Positions 44,642-54,218 of a stretch of DNA of 64,000 nt are shown here, piece after piece. A program made the translations under genes and the position numbers. The notes beneath the pieces were generated by a model that saw nothing but the letters and a program-made list of their open reading frames with translations, searched no databases and was not told the DNA's origin. The stretch covers positions 48,169 through 112,168 of the forward strand of contig NZ_JHYS01000011.1 in NCBI RefSeq assembly GCF_000688255.1, in the 5' to 3' direction. Positions within the stretch are counted from its first letter, which is position 1, and each line of letters opens with the position of its first letter. Source of the stretch: Simplicispira psychrophila DSM 11588 (GTDB lineage Bacteria > Pseudomonadota > Gammaproteobacteria > Burkholderiales > Burkholderiaceae_C).

Positions 44642-47104
44642 ATGCATTTTTCATTTTCCCGTGCTCGGGCATGGGCCTGGATTGTCGGGCAACGGGCTGT
44701 CTGGTCGCCGTTATTACTGCCATTTTTGCAACGTCTGCGCAGCCGCGCCACGTGGCGCATATTGCTGTTGTGCGCGGCGGTGTTGCCGGTGTTACTGCTG
44801 TTGTACGCCTTGGTGCTGATACCGTTTACACCGGCCATCAGCGACATCCGCAAGGCTCGCCTAGAGCAGCCAGCGCAGGTGCTGTCGCGGGATGGCATTT
44901 TGCTGGCGCAGTACCAGTGGGTGCACCGTGACTGGGTACCACTGCAACGCATCGCAGCGCCGGTAACCGCTGCCCTGATTGCCACCGAAGACCATCGCTT
45001 CTACCAGCACTGGGGCATGGATTGGCGGCGTACCGCCGGGGCCGCACTGGCGACATTTTCAGGTCAGCGCCAGGGCGGCTCGACCCTGACGCAGCAATTG
45101 GCGCGCAACTTGTTTCCGGAAGATATTGGGCGTGCCCCGACGCTCACACGCAAACTCAAGGAGGCCATCACGGCTTTCAAGATCGAGTGGCTCTACTCCA
45201 AGGACGACATTCTGGAGACGTACCTCAATACCGTCCCTTTTCTCTATAACGCCTATGGTATCGAGATGGCAGCGCGCACCTATTTCGGCACCTCGGCAGA
45301 CAAGCTCACGCTGCTGCAAAGCGCCACCCTGATCGGTATGCTCAAGGGCACCAGTTACTACAACCCGGTGCTTAATCCAGAGCGTGCGCTGCAGCGGCGC
45401 AACACGGTGCTGGCGCAAATGGTCCGGCGCAGTGCACTGGAGGCGGCACAGTTTGAGCGCTTGAAAAAAAAAACCCTGCGCATCGACTTCGAACGCCAGA
45501 TCGAGCCCCCTGGCCCCGCGCCGCACTTTGCCCAGCAACTGCGCAAATGGCTGATCGCCTGGGCTGATCGCAACGACTACAACATCTACACCGATGGTCT
45601 GGTAGTGCGCACCACCATCGATGCACGCCTGCAGGCGCTGGCCAATCAGGCGGTGGCACACCAAGGGCGCCAGTTGCAAGGCGTGGCAGACGCTGCTTGG
45701 CACCAGCGTGGCAGCTGGAGTGCCGGTAATGCGCTGGTGAAAACCCTGGTGCGTGAAACCCCCGCCTACCGCGCTGCGCGCCAAAAGGGAGTCTCCGACG
45801 ACGACGCAGCCAGTCTGTTGCTGGCGGATGCCGTTTTTTTGAATGCCTTGCGCCAGGAGAAAACGCGTGTGCAAGCGGGCTTTCTGGCGCTCGACCCGCA
45901 AACGGGCCAGGTGCGTGCCTGGGTCGGCAGTCGCGATTTTGCGCAAGATCCGTTTGACCATGTGCAACAGGCGCAGCGCCAGCCCGGTTCTACCTTCAAG
46001 CCTTTTGTCTATGGTGCTGCCTTTGCCGCGGGAGCCCAGCCGACAGATACGCTGGTGGATGAAGTGGTTGACATTGCGCTGCCCGGCAGCAACGAGGTCT
46101 GGCGCCCGAAGGACGGTAGTGCCCCCAGTGGCTTGCCGCTCGGCCTCAGCGACGGTCTGGCTTATTCCAAGAACACCATTACTGCGCAGTTGATGCAGCA
46201 AGTGGGCCCTGCCAAGGTGGCGCAACTGGCCCGTGCCATGGGGGTGCGCCACAGCCGGCTGGACGTGGTGCCGTCGCTGGCGTTGGGTACCAGCCCGGTC
46301 ACCTTGCTGGAAATGGTCTCGGCCTACGGCACCATTGCCCAGGCTGGTGGCTACATTGCGCCGGTGCTGGTGACGCGGATTGAAGACCGCCATGGCAAGG
46401 TGTTGCAGGAATTTTCGCCGATTGCAGCGCAACAGACGCTGCCGGTGCCAGCGGCCCAGACGTTGCGCGCCGCCCTGCGCGGCGTGATTGACAAAGGCAC
46501 GGGCCGTGCGATTCGTACCCGCTATGGCATTCGCGCGGATGTCGCTGGCAAAACTGGCACCACACAAGACAATGCCGATGGCTGGTTCATCCTGCTGCAC
46601 CCGCAGTTGGTTGCGGGTGCCTGGGTGGGCTTTAACGACAGCCGCATCACCTTGCGCAGCGATTACTGGGGGCAGGGCGCACACAGCGCTTTGCCGATGG
46701 TGGGCGGGTTTTTTCAGCAGGCCCTGCGCAGCCAAGCCATTGACGCGCGCGTGCGCTTTGTGGATGCGCGCGATGACAGTTGGTGGAGCCAATTCACGCG
46801 GCACTTGCGTGACTGGCGGCAACGCTTTTTTGCTGCTGCGCAGGTGCCTCCCGACGAGGCTGCTGTGAAAACCCCTGTTCTACCCAGACCTCCCGTAGCG
46901 GCTGCGGCCCGTGCTGCACCGCCTGCATTGCCTCAGCCGCGTGCGCAGATCACTGAATCGGCCGAGCTGCTGCCCCTGCCTGATGCCAGTCCTGCCGCAC
47001 CTGCGGTGCTGGCGGTGCCAGTGCTGATACCTGAGTCGGTGCCTGAGCGCGGCGATACCGATGCCTTCCAAGCTGCGCCAGAGCCGGGTGTGCCAACGCA
47101 GTAG
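44642..47104 (+). CDS. Class A penicillin-binding protein (PBP1A-like transglycosylase/transpeptidase)
   Basis: Bifunctional peptidoglycan synthase, 820 residues, anchored by one N-terminal span (residues about 40-62, LLCAAVLPVLLLLYALVLIP). The glycosyltransferase domain has ATEDHRFYQHWGMDWRRTAG, GGSTLTQQLARNLFPE and KEAITAFKIEWLYSKDDILE. The transpeptidase domain has the acylating serine motif GSTFKPFVYG, SKNTITAQ, and KTGTTQDNADGW. The last 85 residues are a Pro/Ala-rich tail (VLPRPPVAAAARAAPPALPQ) probably disordered in the periplasm. Stand-alone gene facing the GGDEF-EAL gene. Confidence 0.92.
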   Translation: MHFSFSRARAWAWIVGQRAVWSPLLLPFLQRLRSRATWRILLLCAAVLPVLLLLYALVLIPFTPAISDIRKARLEQPAQVLSRDGILLAQYQWVHRDWVPLQRIAAPVTAALIATEDHRFYQHWGMDWRRTAGAALATFSGQRQGGSTLTQQLARNLFPEDIGRAPTLTRKLKEAITAFKIEWLYSKDDILETYLNTVPFLYNAYGIEMAARTYFGTSADKLTLLQSATLIGMLKGTSYYNPVLNPERALQRRNTVLAQMVRRSALEAAQFERLKKKTLRIDFERQIEPPGPAPHFAQQLRKWLIAWADRNDYNIYTDGLVVRTTIDARLQALANQAVAHQGRQLQGVADAAWHQRGSWSAGNALVKTLVRETPAYRAARQKGVSDDDAASLLLADAVFLNALRQEKTRVQAGFLALDPQTGQVRAWVGSRDFAQDPFDHVQQAQRQPGSTFKPFVYGAAFAAGAQPTDTLVDEVVDIALPGSNEVWRPKDGSAPSGLPLGLSDGLAYSKNTITAQLMQQVGPAKVAQLARAMGVRHSRLDVVPSLALGTSPVTLLEMVSAYGTIAQAGGYIAPVLVTRIEDRHGKVLQEFSPIAAQQTLPVPAAQTLRAALRGVIDKGTGRAIRTRYGIRADVAGKTGTTQDNADGWFILLHPQLVAGAWVGFNDSRITLRSDYWGQGAHSALPMVGGFFQQALRSQAIDARVRFVDARDDSWWSQFTRHLRDWRQRFFAAAQVPPDEAAVKTPVLPRPPVAAAARAAPPALPQPRAQITESAELLPLPDASPAAPAVLAVPVLIPESVPERGDTDAFQAAPEPGVPTQ

Positions 47105-47140
47105 CGCAGCAAGGCCATCCACGTTTTCTGGGGCTTTGGC

Positions 47141-50100
47141 TCAGGGGCCGTCCTGGTGGCGCCAAGCGGCAGGGGCTTGCCACTGTCCGGCCCACTCCTG
47201 AAAGGCCGCCAGTGCCATGGGGCGTGCTACGCAATAACCCTGCGCCAGCGGGCACCCCATCTGCAACAGCAGCTGCCCTTGCTCAATGGTCTCGACCCCT
47301 TCAGCGATCACGTCGTAGCCAAAAGAGGTCGCCAGGCCGACGACGCCTTGCACGATAGCGCGGTCGCCGGTGTCGTTCATCATGCCCTGGACAAAGCTCT
47401 GGTCGATTTTCAAAGTGCTCAAGGGCAGGCGGCGCAGGTAGGTCAGAGAGGAGTAGCCGGTACCAAAGTCATCCAGTGAGGTCTTGATGCCCAGTGTGCC
47501 CAGTTCGCGCAAGGTGTCGGCTACGGGATCGATGTTGTAGAGCGCGGCGGTCTCGGTGATTTCGATTTCCAGCAGGGTTGCCGGAACGCGGGGGTGGCGC
47601 GCCAGTTGCTGCGCCATCCAGGCGGCAAATTGCGGCTGCTGCAGGTGGGGGGCGGCAATGTTGACGCTGACGGGCAAGTACAGGCCGCTGTCCATCAGTG
47701 CCTCGATAAGGTCCAGTGCGGCATTCACGGCCCAGGCACCAAAAGAAAATTCCAGATCGGTGTTCTCCAGCAACGGTAAAAAGGCTGCGGGCGAGAGGAT
47801 GCCTTTTTCCGGGTGTTGCCAGCGCGCCAGTGCCTCGGCGCCGACCACGGTGCCCAGGCGCATATCCACCTTGGGCTGCAGAAACAGCACGAACTGCCCG
47901 TTGGCCAGGGCGGTGCGCAGGTAGACCAATTGTTCGCGTGTCTGTTGCGTGGCGCGTTCGGAGGCCGCATCAAACTGGTGAAAGCGGTTGCGCCCGGCCT
48001 GTTTGGCAGCGTACATGGCCTGGTCGGCATGGCGCAGCAGGGTGTCGGCATCGGCCGCGTCCTGGGGGTAGAGCGTGTAGCCGATGCTGGCGGTGACGGT
48101 GACGCGTTCGGTTCCGAGCGTGTAAGGGGCGGCAATGCGTTGCATGACGGTGTGCAGTGCCTGTTCGCCATCGCTCACATTGGCCAAGTCGGGCAGGAGA
48201 ATGACAAATTCGTCGCCGCCCAGGCGTGCCACGCAGTCGCAGGAGCGCAGCGCGCGCGTCAGGCGGGTGGCCACCATGACCAGCAACTGGTCGCCAGTGT
48301 CGTGGCCAAAACGGTCGTTCACGGGTTTGAAACCATCCAGATCGAGGTAGGCCACGCCCAGCAGTTTGCTGCTGTGCTGGACGTTGGCCATGGCTTCTTC
48401 CAGCTGCTGCGCCAGCAGCACCCGGTTGGGCAGACCGGTCAAGGCGTCGTAATGCGCCATTTTTTGCAGGCGTTCTTCTTGTTCGCGCTGGGTCGTGACG
48501 TCGATGCAGGCGCCCACCATGCGCAGCGGCTGGCCGTGGGCATCCCGACTGACGATCTTGCCCAGGTTGTGTATCCAGCGGTCGCCGTGGTGTGGGTGTG
48601 TGATGCGCCAAGTGGCATCAAAGGGGGTTTCGGGGTGGGCGCCATGGCGTGCCACTTCGGCCGTGATGAGGGCAATGTCGGTGGAGCCCATGGCTGCCGT
48701 CCAGGACAGGGCCGTGGAGGGCTGGATGCCATCGGGGCGGCTGCCGCGCATCTCATGCCAGCGGTGGTCCCCCGTCACCATGCCGGTTTGCAGGTTCCAG
48801 TCCCACAAACCCAGTGAGGCGGCCGAGATGGTGAGCGAGAGCAACTCCTCGCGCTCGCGCACACGCTCTTCGGCGCGTTTGCGGTTGGTGATGTCGTGCA
48901 TGGCAAACAGCCAGCAGGCTTCGCCGTCGAGTGTGGCCGCGCGCATGGACTGCAGCACGGTGCGCTTTTCGCCGCTGCGCACCGTCATCACGGCCTCGTA
49001 GCTGTTCAACTGGCCGTCGGGCGGCACTGTCGCTATCAGCGTCGCGCGCTGTGCCGCCGTATAAATGCCCAGGGAGATGGACGACTGGCCTAGCGCTTCG
49101 GCACGGCTAAAACCCAGTGCCTGCTCCCATGCCGTATTGACTTCGATGTAGGAGCCGTCGCTGCGCCGTGTCAGTCCCATGGGGTAGGGCAGCAACTGGA
49201 AGATGCGTAAAAAACGCTCTTCGGACTGGCGCAGGCGCTGTTCGGTGCGCTTGGCCTGGTCGATGTCCAGCATCACGCCGCGAATGCGCGTTACGCGGCC
49301 GTTTTCGACCACCGGCTCGCCGCGCACGCGCACCCACGTCAGGGCGCCGTCGGCGCGCACGATTTCTATCTCGGCACTCCATTCGGTTTGCTGCAGGATG
49401 CACTGGCGCGCCTGTTCGCGCATCGCCTCTTGCCAAGCCGGCGCCACGTGTTCGCTGATGTAGTTGCGCGGTAGCGGCGCGTCTGGCGTCAATCCATGGA
49501 TGTCATAGCAGACGTCCGACCAATACGCGATTCCCTGGCCACGCACGTCTTCCCAGGCGCCCAAACGGGCCAGGCGCCCGGCTTGCTGCAGCAGGCTGTT
49601 GCGGGCCACCAGCTCGGTGTTGGTTCGTGTCTCCTGGGTGATATCGCGAAACACGAAGACCAGACAGGCTTCGCCGTCAATCTGCACGGGTCGCGCTGAC
49701 ATCAGGCCGGGAATGCGTCTGTTTTTGCCCTGGGCCAGCATCGCCAAGCGATCGACCTTGCCATCGCGCTGCAGCGCTTGCACCAACTTGGGTCGTTCGT
49801 GCTCGGTGGCCCAGACGCCCGCTTCTTGCGCTGTGCGGCCGATGACTTCTTCACGCGTCAGGCCCAACAGCTGGCAAAACGCCGCATTGACCTCCAGGAA
49901 GCGGCCATCGGTGAGGCTGCTGATGCCTGCCGCGTCGGGCATGGTGTCGTAGATGGCGGTGTATTTGGTCTGCGCCGTGCGCAGCGCTTCTTCTATCTCG
50001 CGCGAGGCCGTCACGTCCAGGTGCAGGCCGGTCAGGCGAGTGGTGAGTCCCTGTGCATTGCGCGACGCGACGATGCCGCGTGAGACCAGCCAGCGCCAAT

Positions 50101-50956
50101 GCCCGTGGATATCGCGCATACGGTATTCGGCATGGAATATTTCTTCCAGACCCAGGGCGCTGCGCTGCAGATGCGGCGTAATGCGTGCTGCGTCCTCGGG
50201 GTGGCGCAGGGCATTCCAGCGCTCCTGTAGCGTGGCGGAGTCGTATCCCAGCACGCCAAACGCATCATAAAAATGGCCGCTGCAGGTGAATACGTTGTTT
50301 TCAATGTCCCATCCCCAGCGCCCCCCATGCGCAGACTCCAGTGCCAGCAACAGTTCTTGTTCGCGCCGCTGCAGGGTCTCATGCGCCTGTTCCAACGCCT
50401 GCACTGACCGCGCCCGGGCCATGACCAGTTCGATACCGCCGCCCAGCAACAGTGCGCCCATGCCAAAGCGCCAGGTGAGGGGACTCAGCCAGTCTGAGGC
50501 AGGTGTGCTGCCCCACCACTGCAGACACAGGTGCAGCACCAGCGGCAGCGTCAGCGACAGGGCGGCCAGTGCCACCAGCGGATGGCTGCGGCTGCGTATC
50601 CGGTGCCAGCCATACGCCAGGGCGGACGTGGTGACCATGCAGGCAATGCCGAGTATCTCGCCTGCGGGGTGCAGCATGAAGTGAAACAGCAGCACTGTCG
50701 CGGCGCTCACCAGACCGGCGACTGGACCAAATACCAGCATGGCGATGGCACTGCTCACCGGCGGTGTGTGGATCGCGCCGAGCATGTTTTGCAAGGCCGG
50801 TAGTGCCATGTTGGCTGTGGCCGACAGTCCGGCGGCCAGACCAATGGCCACGCGCAAGCGCAGGGAATTGCGCAAAATGGTGTGGACTGGAATGGTGGCC
50901 ATGGCCAGTATCAACAGGGCCAGCAGGCCGAGGACCAAAACTAAATCACGCAGCAT
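47141..50956 (-). CDS. Multi-PAS GGDEF-EAL membrane signalling protein
   Basis: Bifunctional c-di-GMP enzyme, 1271 residues from ATG 50956 (the frame is open further upstream but AAGG precedes this ATG). The N-terminal 170 residues hold about five or six membrane spans. Five PAS/PAC modules follow (about 195-830; the second includes LEVNAAFCQLLGLTREEVIG, the fourth YIEVNTAWEQALGFSRAEAL). The GGDEF domain opens HYDALTGLPNRVLLAQQ and has RLGGDEF near residue 912 with an RxxD I-site (RSCD) five residues earlier. The EAL domain has AEALARWQHP and LDDFGTGYSSLTYLRRLPLS with TLKIDQSFV. Both catalytic sets look intact, so it could make or break c-di-GMP. The signals sensed by the PAS domains are unknown. 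Confidence 0.92.
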   Translation of the reverse strand: MLRDLVLVLGLLALLILAMATIPVHTILRNSLRLRVAIGLAAGLSATANMALPALQNMLGAIHTPPVSSAIAMLVFGPVAGLVSAATVLLFHFMLHPAGEILGIACMVTTSALAYGWHRIRSRSHPLVALAALSLTLPLVLHLCLQWWGSTPASDWLSPLTWRFGMGALLLGGGIELVMARARSVQALEQAHETLQRREQELLLALESAHGGRWGWDIENNVFTCSGHFYDAFGVLGYDSATLQERWNALRHPEDAARITPHLQRSALGLEEIFHAEYRMRDIHGHWRWLVSRGIVASRNAQGLTTRLTGLHLDVTASREIEEALRTAQTKYTAIYDTMPDAAGISSLTDGRFLEVNAAFCQLLGLTREEVIGRTAQEAGVWATEHERPKLVQALQRDGKVDRLAMLAQGKNRRIPGLMSARPVQIDGEACLVFVFRDITQETRTNTELVARNSLLQQAGRLARLGAWEDVRGQGIAYWSDVCYDIHGLTPDAPLPRNYISEHVAPAWQEAMREQARQCILQQTEWSAEIEIVRADGALTWVRVRGEPVVENGRVTRIRGVMLDIDQAKRTEQRLRQSEERFLRIFQLLPYPMGLTRRSDGSYIEVNTAWEQALGFSRAEALGQSSISLGIYTAAQRATLIATVPPDGQLNSYEAVMTVRSGEKRTVLQSMRAATLDGEACWLFAMHDITNRKRAEERVREREELLSLTISAASLGLWDWNLQTGMVTGDHRWHEMRGSRPDGIQPSTALSWTAAMGSTDIALITAEVARHGAHPETPFDATWRITHPHHGDRWIHNLGKIVSRDAHGQPLRMVGACIDVTTQREQEERLQKMAHYDALTGLPNRVLLAQQLEEAMANVQHSSKLLGVAYLDLDGFKPVNDRFGHDTGDQLLVMVATRLTRALRSCDCVARLGGDEFVILLPDLANVSDGEQALHTVMQRIAAPYTLGTERVTVTASIGYTLYPQDAADADTLLRHADQAMYAAKQAGRNRFHQFDAASERATQQTREQLVYLRTALANGQFVLFLQPKVDMRLGTVVGAEALARWQHPEKGILSPAAFLPLLENTDLEFSFGAWAVNAALDLIEALMDSGLYLPVSVNIAAPHLQQPQFAAWMAQQLARHPRVPATLLEIEITETAALYNIDPVADTLRELGTLGIKTSLDDFGTGYSSLTYLRRLPLSTLKIDQSFVQGMMNDTGDRAIVQGVVGLATSFGYDVIAEGVETIEQGQLLLQMGCPLAQGYCVARPMALAAFQEWAGQWQAPAAWRHQDGP

Positions 50957-51426
50957 GGAGCGCCTTGTGGGAGAAAGGGGGGGGGCGAATTTTTGCTGCA
51001 GCAGCACCGCAAGGCGCTGCCGGCGGCTGGGCGCCAAGAAAAAGAAGCGGAATGGGCGCTAGAACCATGGGCGCAGTTTAGGGTGTATTTTTATGTGTCC
51101 CGCCGATGCAGGGAGGTGACGGGTCGATTTTGGCGTTCGCTCCTTGCGCTGTCTTGGGTGCATGCTGATCGGCGGGCGGTGGAGGGGCGTAGCGACGTGG
51201 CTGTGTGCAGTGCTCGGGGAAGGTTGCAGGCAGAAGCATATTAAATGCCAAATAAGCCTTTAGCGCTTTTAGGATATGCGCTGATAGCTATGAATTTGAT
51301 AGCTAGATTAGTGGTTGTGAAGAGCGGCCGGATCGTCAACACGTCGCCGGACATGCCTACAATGCAGCCGGATTTCCGCTCCCCCTCTGCGGGCCCAGCC
51401 GCCCCTCGCTTTCAGAAAGAACGTCC
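50957..51426. other. Divergent intergenic region between GGDEF-EAL gene and phosphomannomutase gene
   Basis: About 470 bases that should hold promoters for both genes. The only structure I recognise is a dispersed repeat at 51247-51304. Short open frames across 50993-51244 look like random GC-rich sequence. Confidence 0.5.
51247..51304 (-). repeat. Short dispersed repeat copy
   Basis: GCCAAATAAGCCTTTAGCGC then TTTTAGGATATGCGCTGATAG and CTATGAATTTGATAGC. Same core as the copy read inside waaA (CAAATAGGCCTCTAGC ... GCTATTAAAAATGA), same orientation. Confidence 0.7.
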
Positions 51427-52815
51427 GTGCAGCTCTCCCCCTCGATTTTCAAGGCCTACGACATCCGTGGCATCGTGCCCGCGACCGTGAACGAAGCCAT
51501 CGCCCGTGGCCTGGGCCGTGCCTTTGGTTGCGCCGCCCGTGCTGAAGGCGAAACCATGGTCGCCGTCGGCCGTGACGGGCGCTTGTCCGGCGCTAAATTG
51601 GCCTCGGCCCTGATGCTGGGCTTGGCCGAAGCCGGGTTGGAGGTGATTGATGTCGGCCTGTGCACTACGCCGATGCTGTACTTTGCCGCCAATACGCTGT
51701 GCCGTAGCGGCATTCAAGTCACGGGTAGCCACAACCCCAAGGACTACAACGGCTTCAAGATGGTGCTCAATGGCCGTGCCATCTTTGGCGACGAGATCCA
51801 GGCACTACGGCAAACCATGCAAGACGAAAGCTGGCAACTGGCCCCCGGTGGCAACCTGCGCGAGGCCCATGTGTTGCCGGCTTACCGCGAGCGCATCGTT
51901 GGCGACATCACCTTGGCGCGCCCGATGAAAATCGTCATCGACAGCGGCAACGGTATTGCCGGCGCCTCGGCTCCGGGCATCTTTCGCGCGCTGGGCTGCG
52001 AAGTCATCGAGCTGTTTTCCGAGGTCGATGGCAACTTCCCGAATCACCATCCCGACCCGAGCAAGCCCGAGAACCTGCGCGACCTGATCGCCGCTTTGAA
52101 GGACAGCGACGCCGAGCTGGGCTTGGCCTTTGATGGCGACGGCGACCGTTTGGGCATCGTCACCAAAGAAGGCCACAACATCTTCCCCGACCGGCAAATG
52201 ATGCTGTTTGCGCAAGACGTGCTGAGTCGCGCGCCCGGCGGCAAAATTTTGTTTGACGTGAAATGTACGCAGCGCTTGGCGCCGGCCATCACCGCGGCCG
52301 GCGGCGAGCCAGTGATGTACAAAACCGGCCACTCACTGATTAAGGCGCGCATGAAAGAGCTGGACTCGCCCCTGGGCGGTGAGATGAGCGGCCACATCTT
52401 CTTCAAAGAGCGCTGGTACGGCTTTGACGACGGCACCTACGCTGGCGCCCGTTTGCTCGAAATTTTGAGCCGCTCCAGCGACCCCAGCGCCGTGCTCAAT
52501 GCCTTGCCGACCAGCTACAGCACGCCCGAACTGAACGTCGCTTGTGCCGAAGGAGAACCGCACCAGCTGACGGCCCAATTGCAGGCCCTGGCCGCCAGCA
52601 GCTTTGCTGCGCCGGCACACATCACCACCATTGACGGCTTGCGCGTGGATTGGGCCGATGGTTTTGGCCTGATCCGTGCCAGCAACACCACGCCGGTGCT
52701 GGTGCTGCGCTTTGAAGGCCACAGCCCCGAAGCGCTGGCGCGCATTACGCAAGACATGCTGGCGCTGCTGCACCGCGTCAAGCCCGATGCAGTCGTCGGT
52801 GATGCGGCGCATTAA
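51427..52815 (+). CDS. Phosphomannomutase/phosphoglucomutase (ManB/AlgC type)
   Basis: Alpha-D-phosphohexomutase, 462 residues, interconverting mannose- or glucose-6-phosphate with the 1-phosphate for surface polysaccharide and LPS precursor synthesis. GTG start at 51427 gives MQLSPSIFKAYDIRGIVPAT. The phosphoserine loop is VTGSHNPKDYNGFKM, the Mg site is GLAFDGDGDRLGIV, the sugar loop is GGEMSGHIFFKE, and the phosphate loop is IRASNTTPVLVLRFEG. All four are intact. It is followed 18 bases later by waaA, an LPS core gene, which suits a role in envelope glycans. Confidence 0.94.
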   Translation: MQLSPSIFKAYDIRGIVPATVNEAIARGLGRAFGCAARAEGETMVAVGRDGRLSGAKLASALMLGLAEAGLEVIDVGLCTTPMLYFAANTLCRSGIQVTGSHNPKDYNGFKMVLNGRAIFGDEIQALRQTMQDESWQLAPGGNLREAHVLPAYRERIVGDITLARPMKIVIDSGNGIAGASAPGIFRALGCEVIELFSEVDGNFPNHHPDPSKPENLRDLIAALKDSDAELGLAFDGDGDRLGIVTKEGHNIFPDRQMMLFAQDVLSRAPGGKILFDVKCTQRLAPAITAAGGEPVMYKTGHSLIKARMKELDSPLGGEMSGHIFFKERWYGFDDGTYAGARLLEILSRSSDPSAVLNALPTSYSTPELNVACAEGEPHQLTAQLQALAASSFAAPAHITTIDGLRVDWADGFGLIRASNTTPVLVLRFEGHSPEALARITQDMLALLHRVKPDAVVGDAAH

Positions 52816-52833
52816 CGCACCTTGGTGCACGCC

Positions 52834-54213
52834 ATGGCCCACGCTGCACTGTGGCTGTATTCGGCCCTGACTTGGGTCGCGCAGCCGCTGCTGCTGCGCA
52901 AACTGCGTCGCCGTGCCGTGGCCGAGCCGGGTTATGGCCAGCATGTGGGCGAGCGTTTTGGCCACTACGCAGCATCGCTGGACAGTTTGGCGCCGAGCGA
53001 CAGCCGCTACGGCGCTGATCCGGCTTCCCCCCTGGTCTGGGTCCATGCCGTGTCGCTGGGCGAAACCCGCGCCGCCGCCATCTTGCTGGACGCCCTGCGC
53101 CAGCAGCTACCGGGGATGCGCCTGCTGCTGACCCACGGCACCGCCACAGGGCGCTGTGAGGGTGAAAAACTGCTGCAGCCTGGCGACGTGCAAGTTTGGC
53201 AGCCCTGGGACACGCGCGCCGCTGTGGCGCGGTTTTTGCGCCGCTTTCGGCCGGCCATAGGCATCCTGATCGAAACCGAACTCTGGCCTAACCTGGCTGC
53301 GGCCTGCCGCGCCCAAGGGGTGCCGCTGGTGCTGGCCAATGCCCGGTTGAGCGATAAATCGCAGCGCCAGGCACAGCGCCTGGCCTGGCTGGCCCGTCCG
53401 GCTTATGCCGGACTGACAGCGGTATGGGCGCAAACCGAGGCGGATGCTGAGCGCCTGCGCAACCTGGGCGCGCCAGTGCAAGGCGTGTTCGGTAACCTGA
53501 AATTTGATGTCGTGCCGGATGCAGCACAACTGGCCCAGGGCCGCGCCGGGCGCGCCCGCAGCGCGCGCCCGGTGGTGCTGCTGGCCAGCAGCCGCGAAGG
53601 GGAAGAGGCCTTGTGGTTGGAGAGTTTCAGGTCAAATAGGCCTCTAGCCCAATCGCTACAAGCGCCAACAGCTATTAAAAATGAAGTGACTGACGGCGCT
53701 GGTGCCGACCTGCTCCACCGCGTGCAGTGGCTCATCGTGCCGCGCCACCCACAGCGTTTTGAAGAGGTGGCACAGCTGCTGCAGCGCGCCGGCCTGCGCG
53801 TGGTGCGGCGCAGCCAGGGGACAGCGGCGCAGCCCGCACCAGCCGATGTCTGGCTGGGGGACTCATTGGGCGAGATGGCGCGGTACTACGGCTTGGCCGA
53901 TGTAGCGCTGCTGGGCGGCAGCTTTGCTCCGCTGGGAGGACAAAACCTGATCGAGGCGGCGGCCTGTGGTTGCCCGGTGGTGCTGGGGCCGCACACTTTC
54001 AACTTTGCCGAGGCGGCCGCATTGGCCTGCACTGCCGGCGCTGCACAGCGTGTAGATGACATGGCGCAGGGCATGGCGACTGCCTGTGCGCTGGCGCAAG
54101 ACGGCCCCTCTTTAGCACAGGCGCGCGTTGCTGCCGTGCAATTTGCCCAGGCACACCAGGGTGCAGCCCATGCCACGGCGCTGGCGGTGGCAGCCCTGCT
54201 GCAGGGTGCGTAA
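52834..54213 (+). CDS. waaA: 3-deoxy-D-manno-octulosonic acid transferase with repeat-derived insert
   Basis: Inner-membrane-associated glycosyltransferase (GT-B fold) that adds Kdo to lipid A precursor. ATG at 52834 (MAHAALWLYSALTWVAQPLL) gives 459 residues; a GTG at 52825 is possible. The catalytic-base region WVHAVSLGETRAAAILLDAL, the LIETELWPNLAAACRAQGVP motif and the C-terminal GGSFAPLGGQNLIEAAACG are intact. The roughly 30-residue surplus over E. coli WaaA falls at residues about 265-295, where a copy of the dispersed repeat (53632-53686) is read in frame between two conserved blocks (SSREGEEALWL and LIVPRHPQRFE). Confidence 0.94.
   Translation: MAHAALWLYSALTWVAQPLLLRKLRRRAVAEPGYGQHVGERFGHYAASLDSLAPSDSRYGADPASPLVWVHAVSLGETRAAAILLDALRQQLPGMRLLLTHGTATGRCEGEKLLQPGDVQVWQPWDTRAAVARFLRRFRPAIGILIETELWPNLAAACRAQGVPLVLANARLSDKSQRQAQRLAWLARPAYAGLTAVWAQTEADAERLRNLGAPVQGVFGNLKFDVVPDAAQLAQGRAGRARSARPVVLLASSREGEEALWLESFRSNRPLAQSLQAPTAIKNEVTDGAGADLLHRVQWLIVPRHPQRFEEVAQLLQRAGLRVVRRSQGTAAQPAPADVWLGDSLGEMARYYGLADVALLGGSFAPLGGQNLIEAAACGCPVVLGPHTFNFAEAAALACTAGAAQRVDDMAQGMATACALAQDGPSLAQARVAAVQFAQAHQGAAHATALAVAALLQGA
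53632..53686 (-). repeat. Short dispersed repeat inside waaA, read in frame
   Basis: TCAAATAGGCCTCTAGCCCA then ATCGCTACAAGCGCCAACAG and CTATTAAAAATGA. Aligns with the intergenic copy at 51247 in the same direction and with the ygiQ copy reversed. It adds about 18 codons (FRSNRPLAQSLQAPTAIKNE) without breaking the frame. Confidence 0.75.
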
Positions 54214-54218
54214 CCGAC

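Noticed and set aside
45059..46822. 587-codon minus-strand open frame antisense to the penicillin-binding protein gene
   Set aside because: Shadow of the class A PBP reading frame; no conserved motif or ribosome site.
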